NCBI GenBank assembly: GCA_035772735.1
Contig: JASDFA010000016.1
Coordinates: 143,666,501 to 143,730,500 of the forward strand
DNA length: 64,000 nt
From: Datura wrightii
Lineage: Eukaryota > Streptophyta > Magnoliopsida > Solanales > Solanaceae
Reading direction: 5' to 3'
In this document: piece after piece, positions 56,125 through 64,000 of the stretch
Position numbering within the stretch: the stretch's first letter is position 1
Layout: every line of letters begins with the position of its first letter
Position numbers and translations under genes: made by a program
Notes under the pieces: generated by a model
Seen by the model: only the letters and a program-made list of their open reading frames with translations
Databases searched by the model: none
Told to the model about the DNA's origin: nothing

Positions 56125-58499
56125 ATGGTGGAATCTTATATAGAGCCTGAACGTGAATTTCATCGTAAATGCAGGGAAGCTCTACAAAAGAAGCTGCAGT
56201 TGCTCAGACAGTCTATTATGGAGCAACAAAATCCACCGGTTGTGAGGGCAGTGTTAGTGCCCGACGAAGCAGCAGCAAGGCCGGTTCGCGAGGTGGCAAT
56301 CCCACATGCCAACAATGTACATTCAAGTATCCGCAAACCAGAGCCTGGAGGGAGATTTGAATTAAAGCAGAACATGGTGCAACTATTGCACACAAGCGGG
56401 CAATTTACCGGACTCCCTCATGAAGACCCACAACAACATCTCCAAAACTTTTTGGAGATAAGTGACACTTATATACCCGATGGAGTGTCACCTGATTATG
56501 TTCGGCTCACACTATTTCCGTTTTCCTTACTTGGTGAAGCCAAGAGGTGGTTGAAAGCTGAACCACCAAATTCTATATCAACGTGGGATGATCTAGCACG
56601 AAAGTTCTTGATAAGATTTTTTCCCTCTGGTAAAACAGCCAGACTTAGAAGTCAAATTCTAAGTTTCAAACAGAGGGAGGGAGAAAATTTATATCAAGCC
56701 TGGGAAAGATTTAAATCCATGTTGCGGGACTATCCTCATCATCATCAGTCCAATGAGGTGTTGGTACACACATTTATTGAGGGTTTGGAACCCCATACTA
56801 AAATTTTGTTAGACTCAGCAGCTGGAGGGCAAGCGCTGGAAAAGACTTATGAGGAGCTGTACACTTTGCTCAACCGGATTTCACAGGGAAATTCAGAATG
56901 GAATGTTGATTCATCTCAAGGTGGAGCAAGGAAAGCAGCAGGAGTGCTTGAAGTGGATGGATTTACAGCTATCGCTGCACAGATAGCTGCCTTGCAGAAT
57001 CAGTTAAACAACCACTTCAGCAATATGAATTTGAACCAGCCTTCAGCTTCAGTCAATGCGGTCCCGCAAATGTGGTGTGAAGTGTGTGGTAGCAGTGAGC
57101 ACTCAGCTGAGTGCTGTGGAGCAAACCCAGATTCTGTTAACTTTGTGGGCAATGCACAAAGAAATCAGCAGCAGTTTGGTAGCAGCTACAACTCAAATTG
57201 GAGGAACCATCCAAATTTTTCGTGGGGTAGCAACAACCAACAAGGCCAAAGTTCGGGTCAGGGTATGCACAGGAATCAAGGAGGGCAACAGAACTACCAG
57301 TCTCAATTCAGAAATCAAAATGCCCCTCCTCCACCACCATCACCTACCATTGAGGAAATGTTCAAGACCATGATCGCTAATCAGGCGCAATTGCAGGCTG
57401 ACTATGTTAAATTGGCAGTCGAAGTGAAAAATAATCAATTAGCAACCAAGGATCTTGAGTATGAATTTGGGCAATTTGCTAGTGCCCAAAACACAAGGCC
57501 CAGAGGAGGACTGCCTAGCGATACGGATCCAAATCCGAAGCAGGTAAATGCGGTGACCAAAAGGAGTGGTTTGCAGTTGAAGGAGGTGGAACCAGAAAGA
57601 CCGCCTCAAAAGTCAGGAGCAGCAGATGTTGAGGGAGAGCAACTTGCGGATAAGGGGAAGACCAAAGAAGCTGAATCAGAAAGACCTCCACCCCCGTTCC
57701 CTCAACGACTCATGAAACACAAGGAGGAGGTGTGTTTCAAGAAATTTATGGAGGTGCTTAAACAGGTACATGTTAATTTACCTCTTGTTGATGTCTTGCA
57801 GGGAGTGCCAAAATATGCCAAATATATTAAAGACATCGTGGCCAACAAAAGTCATTTGACTGAGTATGCCACGGTGGCTTTGACGGAGGAATGCACTTCC
57901 CGGATCCAAAATAGACTACCTATGAAGCTAAAAGACCCTGGAAGTTTTACTATCCAGCTTACAATTGGGTAGAGTATCCGAGCTCGTGGATTGTGTGACT
58001 TGGGGCGAGCATAAATCTGATGCCATCTTCGGTATTCAGAAAGTTAGGTCTAGGGAGTCCTAGACCTACAACCGTAATCTTGCAGCTAGCAGACAGATCC
58101 TTAGCTAGGCCAGATGGCATTGTTGAGGATGTTCTAGTGCAAGTAGGCTCCCTCATTTTTCCGGTTGATTTTATTGTTCTGGATTTTGAACCAGACGCTG
58201 AAGTCCCATTTATTTTGGGACGACCCTTCTTGGCAACCGGAAAAGCATTAATCGGCGTAGCTGTGGGTCAACTTACAATGCAAGCACATGACAAGGTAGA
58301 GGTGTTCGATGTGTACAAAGCACCCAAGCTCCCGATGGTAAATGAAGAACTCTCGGTGATCAATGTAATTGATCATGGGAATGATAATCGAATGAATGAT
58401 TCCCGAGAGTTGATAGGAAGACCACCAGATAAGGGTGAGCACTACTGGGGGGAGGACAATGATCGTGAAAAATCGTCCATCACCCTAGTGGATAATTGA
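56125..58499 (+). pseudogene. alpha3 gag-protease, nearly complete
   Basis: The best-preserved copy, starting at ATG 56125 (MVESYIEPEREFH) and open for 615 codons: gag core, zinc knuckle CEVCGSSEHSAECC, linker, then MEVLKQVHVNLPLVDVLQGV. It is stopped by TAG at 57970-57972 (CAG in relatives). A 1-bp deletion near 58005 destroys the DLGAS active-site frame. The frame reopens at 58020 and runs to 58499 with FILGRPFLATGKALIGV. ATG here stands where alpha1 and alpha2 have CTG. Confidence 0.9.
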
Positions 58500-58509
58500 G
58501 CATAAAGGA

Positions 58510-58557
58510 CGTCGAGCCGCGACGGTAAACCAGGCGCTGTACGGGAGGCAACCCGTG
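58510..58557 (+). ncRNA. double-hairpin module HP1/HP2 (alpha3 copy)
   Basis: HP1 CGTCGAGCCGCGACG and HP2 TACGGGAGGCAACCCGTG (5-bp stem plus a U-G pair), eleven bases after the gag-protease stop. The following 58558-58809 is AT-rich with nothing recognisable; 58810-58858 is the alpha cassette, cut by H2. Confidence 0.6.
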
Positions 58558-58858
58558 AAAAAATATATTTTTTTCTTTTGTTTAGTAAAGTGTAAATAGT
58601 TTTTAGTTTATTTTTCTTTTTCTTGATTTGGTATAAATTTTTTGTTTTAGTTAATATTTTTCATTTTAGTTAGGGAAATCTATTAATCTAACCAATTTTG
58701 TTTAGTGAGGTGATTTTCAGGTCAAACGGAGAAAAATATGCATGGAACCGGGAAGGAAAAGGCACGGTATGAAAAAATGAATAAAATGAAGAGACAGTGC
58801 ACTGGGGCGTTGGCTCCGTGTCACGGAGGAAGGGCTCCGCGTTACCCTCCGTGACACG

Positions 58859-61467
58859 TGTTATACCCCGTAGAATTCCCGGCACCTAGATGACCTATTT
58901 GCACGTTGGTTAAGCATATTTGAAGACAATACGTGCTAGAGAAAGTCCTGGGGAAAAAGACCGGACGAGAAACCCGTCGAACCATCACGGGAGGAGCCGA
59001 GGCAGAGCCCCTCCGTGATGGCAGCGTGTCACGGAGGTGAGGCCTCCGCGATGGATCCGTGACACGTTGCCCAGGTTCAGGCCCAAGTATATAAGCCCCA
59101 CTTCGGTTGAAATTCATTAATCATTCATATAATTTCCAGAAAGCGCAGCAAAACAGAGGAAGTCGAAGAGGGAATATAAATTATCATTTGATTACGCTGC
59201 CAAACGCTGCCCAAACTCAAATTAACTCCAGATACGGAGGTATTTAGCAGCAGAGAGCATTCCTACGGATTCAGTTTCGTAAAATACGGCCGACGAATCG
59301 TCGAGCCACCGAGCTAAGGTAAGTGGAATTGCTCTTAACTAGTGTCTATGTGTTCCTAGTTGTGAAGTGAATATTTCTCCCTTCCAGACTTCTGAAAAAT
59401 AGCGAGTTTCTGGCCGTTTTTCGATAAGCCTAAGTTTAGGCTATAAACTATATCGAAAGTGATGTTGCCTTTTGAAATAAAGTTGTATTTAGTATTGATT
59501 GACATATTTATGAATGCAGTTGGGAGAGGACAGTTAAAGTACCGGCCGAGCCTCGTTCGACGGATGAATAATTCAAGGATAAGGTATGTAAAGTCAGTTT
59601 CTTCAGCAAGTTAGTAGCTTTAGCCTTGTATAGTTCAATAAACTCCATAGTAGAATTCCCGGAGTTGAATGTTAAGTATTGTGCAAAGTTCAGTAAACCT
59701 AGTTTGCGTTGTTATATCGTATTCAGTCTGAAAGTTAGAAAAGCATGTGCCTAAGGGCAAGTTAGTATTTCAGATTCAGTATAGCCTATTATGTGAATGA
59801 CAAGCATGTTGTAGAATAAAAAGGAATAGAATTTCATAATAAAAGTAAGTAAAGAAAGATCAGATAGACAGACAGTATCTTGGCTACAGATTAGCCATAC
59901 AGTTAAACAGAGATTTCAGAATCAGTATAATCAGTAAAGAATCAGTTCAATACAGAAACAAATCAGAATAAGAAGTTAGATTCGAGATAGTCTTTTCAGT
60001 TATACATGCTTGCTATTTCTATGTGCTATTTGTTTGTTGAGACTTGTTGTGGCATGTGGGCACCCTTTTAGCATCCCCACCGCCCCTGGGTTATAGCTGT
60101 GTCGATACCAGATTCAGATACCGCCACCAGCTGGGTGATGCCGTCCGCCCAGAGGACGATGATGGCCGACCACCATGATAATACGGTCCAGACCACCCTG
60201 CTTGCAGGGGTAGTTCAGTTTACTCTGCGCAGAGCCAGTCCACCCTGTTTACAGGGGTAGAACACTCTGTGTGCGCTTGTGGCCGGGGGCAGACTCAGGT
60301 ACAGATTTTTTTATAAAATTACCCTGTTGCGTGCTTGCACCCAGGGGCAGTTTTTATTACACACCCCGTGTGCACTTGCGCCCAGAGGCAGGAGTCTTCA
60401 GACTCAGACACAGTTTATTGTCAGAGGCCAAGGCCTGAGCTACGTACCCAAGGGGGCCGGTAGGAGGAGCTCACAGTTATCAGATGAGTGGTGTGACTTA
60501 TTTTTGGTTGGTTTTGACCCGGGTAGGGGTATATAGATTATTTGCTTGCTTGGCGCCATCCGGCTTATGGGGGTTGGTATTGGCTCTTGTTTGCTACTTG
60601 TATATCTATTTATGTGCTCTATACATTATATACTAGCTACTAGACAGTAGGCCGTCGCGTCTACAGGTACGCCTCTGCCTTATCAGTACAGAAAGCTTGA
60701 GTCAGTTTATATCAGCTTCTTCAGATTCAGCTATCTCCTGCTATACAGAAATGCTAGTTATGCTATCTATATTCAGTTGTTTTCAGTTGTATTACTTCAG
60801 TTGCTTTGCATACTCAGTACCAGTGGTACTGACGCCCAGAGGGGCGCTGCATTACTTGCCTGCAGGTACTCATAGACGAGGAGGCGATCCCTCGTGATTC
60901 CATCCAGCTATTGAGTATTCAGCTCCTGTCATCCGGAGTCTGAATTCCAGAGGTGTATTTTGTTTTCTTTTGTTGTACAGTATGGGTAGGTCGGGGCCCT
61001 GTCTCGATCATTTCTATTGCTATTCCTAGAGGCTTGCAGTCTGTATATTTCCCTGTGGTCAGTTGAGCCGGTCATATGGGGCCGTGCAGTTGTTAGCTGT
61101 TAGTACTTTTGCTTCTTTATGTTGGCCGTGTGGGGCCATAAGTTTGACGGTAGTGGTGACCTTGCCGGTCACGTAGCTTTCTAGTATTTCATTGCTGAGT
61201 TGCAGATAACTAGACAGTATGGTGGCCTTGTCGGCCTACATAGGTTTCCCTATAGTTGCATGTTCTGGTCAGTTGTTATTACAGGTACAGGAGGCTATAG
61301 GCCAATGGGCCGGGGGCTGTGTTTACAGCCGTTATATAGCCCTTTGTGTCCATAAATATGAGTTATAGCCAGCCAGGCACCAGATGTGCCCAGGCTTAGC
61401 AGTTCAGCAGTTCAGGTCCCAGTAGGGCACTAGGTGCCAGTCGTACCCCCCAAGGTGGGGTGTGACA
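58859..61467 (+). repeat. H2 5' LTR
   Basis: 2609 bp from TGTTATACCCCG to GGGTGTGACA. TATATAA at 59088-59094. Bases 60190-60400 hold a hairpin chain like H1 (CCCTGCTTGCAGGG and CCCTGTTTACAGGG, the latter perfect here). Confidence 0.85.
58975..59070 (+). repeat. H2 cassette of alpha class (GTGTCACGGAGG)
   Basis: Contains GCGTGTCACGGAGG, GGCCTCCGCGATGG and CCGTGACACGTTGC, the same units as the alpha LTR and internal cassettes. It stands where H1 carries ATGCGACTTATAAATCGC repeats. The flanks on both sides align between H1 and H2, so only the cassette differs. Confidence 0.7.
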
Positions 61468-61471
61468 AACT

Positions 61472-61483
61472 TGGTATCAGAGC
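61472..61483 (+). other. H2 primer-binding site, initiator-Met tRNA type
   Basis: TGGTATCAGAGC followed by AGGTT, one base shorter than the perfect complement, four bases after the LTR. Confidence 0.85.
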
Positions 61484-64000
61484 AGGTTGTGTCCCAGGGA
61501 GTCTGCAAGCCGTGCTAAGTAGAGTCTTGTCTATGGATGTGTTGTGCACCACGTACTATAGGCAGGAGACTGCGAGGCATGATATGATGGTTACCCTTCC
61601 TTCTCAGTCAGTCATGCTTTAGAGCGGTACAGTATAGGGTTGAGTCCCTGAGAACTTACCGTATTCTTTGATTACAGATACAAAGGCAGATCAGCATTAC
61701 CCTATCACAGGCAGAAGATCAGAGATAGCAACGGAAGAGAGCATTAGTCAGTTACATGATAGCTACAGCAGCAGGAGGAGGTATCAGAGACCTCCCAGTG
61801 TGATACCTTTATTGGCACTATTCCCAGTGTACGTTGATAACGTTAGAATAGGAAGTCAGAAGTATAATGTACATATGAGTTGATTTACTTATTAGTTATA
61901 TAAGATCTGATTAAGATTATAGACAAGGTCAGACCACCAGGTAAGTATGAAAAAGAGAGGGAAATGCAGGAATCCCAAATACCTCTTTTCGGATATGGTA
62001 CAGTCAAATGCTTTTGCTTGTTGCAATAAGAAAAGGGCTATTCCCACCCCTTGGTTTTGATGCCAGTATAGTAAAGGGGCATAAGACTTGAGATGGGGTT
62101 GCCAAATCAAGCAGTAAGTAAAGATGGGCTGATTGATCCTAGTAAGTATTAGAAGGTATAAAGAGCCCTTATGATTACGTAAGTTGTGCAGATCCTTATG
62201 ACAATAAGCCTTTAAGCCAGTAGAAAAAGTAAGACTGTTAGCCTACCTGAAGTAGGGGTAACAGACCTGCTAGTGATGAATGCCTAATAATAGTCGAGTT
62301 TGAGTCAGAAGAGGGCCAAGTCCGCCATATATGCTAACAGATAGCAAGATATACCGGTAAGATTATAGTTATGATCTAGTTGTGACATCGAAAGATATAA
62401 AGTTCCTGTGAATCAGATGGGCTTGAATATATGCCAGAAGAAGTATAGGCCGAGGCTTGATCAGTGATCTCATTAGCAACGAAAGGCAGGTACCTTGAAC
62501 CCCAGAGTTCAGTTTAAGTAAGATGAGGGGAAGAAGCAGGAATGCCAGATTTGATGGGGAAATCAGGGTTACCCCCCCCCCCAGATTAATAGAGTATCGT
62601 TTTAGGGATTAAGCTTCGGGCTGACAGTAGGATTGCGGTTCAAAATACCGCAGTATGTCCGCTATGGAAAAGTTAAAAAGTTACCGATACAACAATTCTA
62701 ATCTAGTGTAGCCTAGAGCTAAGGCCCAGCAGACAGTCATGGGCTCTTAATATATGCCTACGTAAGGCTACAAGATTCGAACGTTGACCCCACATCGCAA
62801 GAGTGGCGGAATTTCAAATAGCAGACAATAACTAAGGTGTTTATATTTGTTACTCTCAGAATGGGGTGGCAATACAACGAAATGATAAGTCAGGGCAAGA
62901 GATAGTATTAGGCTGTAGAAGCAGTGTATCATGTACGGTATGAGACTCAGCAGAACATGTCAGAGATTATGAATTACCGCAGAATTCAGTACATATGGTA
63001 CGTAGCTAGCGATATATATGTATACAGATAATAGATATGTTGTAAGTGGCTGCCTATAAGGGCTACAATCACACATGCTGATTAGTAATAGAAAGCATAT
63101 ACAAATTGCATTGCAGGACACCCCCTTGCCAAAAAAAAATATAAGAAAGAGGGAGAAGAAAGAAAGAAAAGGAGAAAGGAAGGGGCTGAATTATGTATGA
63201 AATCATAGAAACTATCTCAGTTCTCAGTTATTAAGTTAATAGATTTATGGGTTGTTGCCAGATCTAGGCCCTAGGAGCTTATCAGAGTTAATGGCCTAAA
63301 ACAGATGGCTAGATGATAAGGGCGCAGTAGACGGTCTACCGACCAGCTGACGCCTGCATTAGCAGGGAGGCGTCCCTGAAGATCGGTAACAGTAGTGTAT
63401 ATGCTAGAACCAGGATTGGAGGCCGAATAGGCAAATTTCAGAGATTAGCAATACCAGAATTATTCTAGTATGTTAAGTGGTTGTACGTCATTTTTCCAGC
63501 CTTGTAGGTGAGAGTCGGCCTTAGCTAACCTAGCAGTCATTATGTGGAATACCCCATAAGTTAGCCGGCCGTCCCAGTCAGAATACTCGTGGGTACCCCA
63601 AGGAAGGGTTCACATCAGTAGTCAGTGACAGATTAGTACTTCAGCTGGGTTTCGTAAGATATTCAGATACAGAGCCCTAGCAGAAGGCCAGTATTTACAG
63701 AATAGCCCATAAGACCGAGAATTCCCCAGAATAGCAGTATAAATCCAAGTGGATACACACAAGGCGTAAGAAATTGATACTACCCTGCTAGCACAGTGTT
63801 TATTAAGACTAGGGGATCAGTAGACTCCCCGTGAAGATCTAGAGATCAATCACCTGGGAGCAAGTTTGATTAAGCCCAGCCTTACAGTGGCTTAAGTAAA
63901 ATAACAGAGCAATTAGATGCCCACAAGTCTGCGGTTATGCACAAACTATAAGCACTCAAGTAGAACGATTAGAGCATTATTAGACTACTGCCACATTCGG
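61484..64000 (+). other. H2 internal leader and unrecognised sequence
   Basis: Bases 61484-61600 resemble the T1 leader (GGGAGTCTG, TAGTAGAGTCTTG-like blocks). After that I find no gag, zinc knuckle or polymerase motif through 64000; open frames are short, the longest about 72 codons, without domains. Either the coding region starts later, or H2 is a non-coding derivative. A run of C lies at about 62571-62581. Confidence 0.4.

Larger units (their letters stand above)
54539..58858 (+). mobile_element. alpha3: 5' part of an alpha element, cut by H2
   Basis: Begins with an alpha LTR at 54539 inside H1 and continues through primer site, gag-protease, hairpin module and the start of the internal cassette, where H2 interrupts it at 58858. 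The expected target copy left of the LTR is GTGGC (54534-54538). The transposon-protein ORF and 3' LTR should lie beyond the right edge. Confidence 0.85.
58859..64000 (+). mobile_element. H2: LTR element entering the window's right edge
   Basis: Starts at 58859 within the alpha3 cassette; the left target copy would be ACACG (58854-58858). It has a 5' LTR, an initiator-Met primer site and a leader resembling that of T1, so it is probably Ty3/gypsy. The 3' end is outside the window. Confidence 0.75.

Noticed and set aside
1..64000. Host plant gene
   Set aside because: Every ORF with a recognisable domain belongs to a retrotransposon; no exon series of a cellular gene was found by eye.

Overview
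The window is plant nuclear repeat DNA. It contains no host gene that I can recognise. It is a stack of nested LTR retrotransposons, of the kind found in gene-poor heterochromatin of a large dicot genome. A Solanaceae origin is my guess from the general look of the families; the sequence does not prove it. Most boundaries below are fixed by paired LTR ends and 5-bp target-site duplications (TSDs), and two insertions are confirmed by an uninterrupted copy of the same target elsewhere in the window.

Layout, outermost first. (1) gamma, minus strand, fills 1-9068 and 51594-52121: a 3' LTR running off the left edge, a broken transposon-protein ORF and a broken gag-protease. (2) A solo Tekay-type LTR (1868-4098, TSD CAAGG) sits in gamma. 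(3) T1, a Tekay/Del-type chromovirus (9069-51593, TSD GATTC), is inserted in gamma's gag-protease. It carries gag, protease, RT, RNase H, integrase and chromodomain remnants. (4) alpha1 (10409-20405, minus, TSD CTTAC) is inserted in the 5' LTR of T1. (5) beta (24019-46211, plus, TSD caagt/taagt) is inserted in the T1 RT. (6) Inside beta lie a solo alpha LTR (29537-30841, TSD GCAGT) and alpha2 (35403-45132, plus, TSD GGTAC), the latter in beta's 3' LTR. (7) To the right, H1, an LTR of another probable Ty3/gypsy family, starts at 52122 inside gamma's gag and is interrupted at 54538 by alpha3. alpha3 is interrupted at 58858 by H2, which has a 5' LTR and a leader and runs off the right edge.

The alpha, beta and gamma elements share one unusual design. 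It consists of a tRNA-Asp primer site, a gag-protease ORF, a pair of small conserved hairpins just after the gag-protease stop, a GC-rich palindromic cassette followed by a TATA-like box and a predicted intron, a 'putative plant transposon protein' ORF, another hairpin, a long conserved 3' non-coding region, and a purine tract. I found no reverse transcriptase, RNase H or integrase in any of them, so they look non-autonomous. In alpha1 and alpha2 the transposon-protein ORF is intact at exactly 406 residues, whereas every gag-protease copy is broken.

The most interesting signal is the cassette. Each family carries an array of short GC-rich inverted repeats upstream of the LTR TATA box. The alpha, beta and gamma elements repeat the same motif class upstream of the internal transposon-protein ORF. 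The motif class does not follow element phylogeny. H1 and H2 are the same LTR family with different cassettes, and H2 carries the alpha-type cassette. T1 and the Tekay solo LTR carry the same class as beta. This suggests exchangeable promoter modules shared among unrelated retrotransposons.
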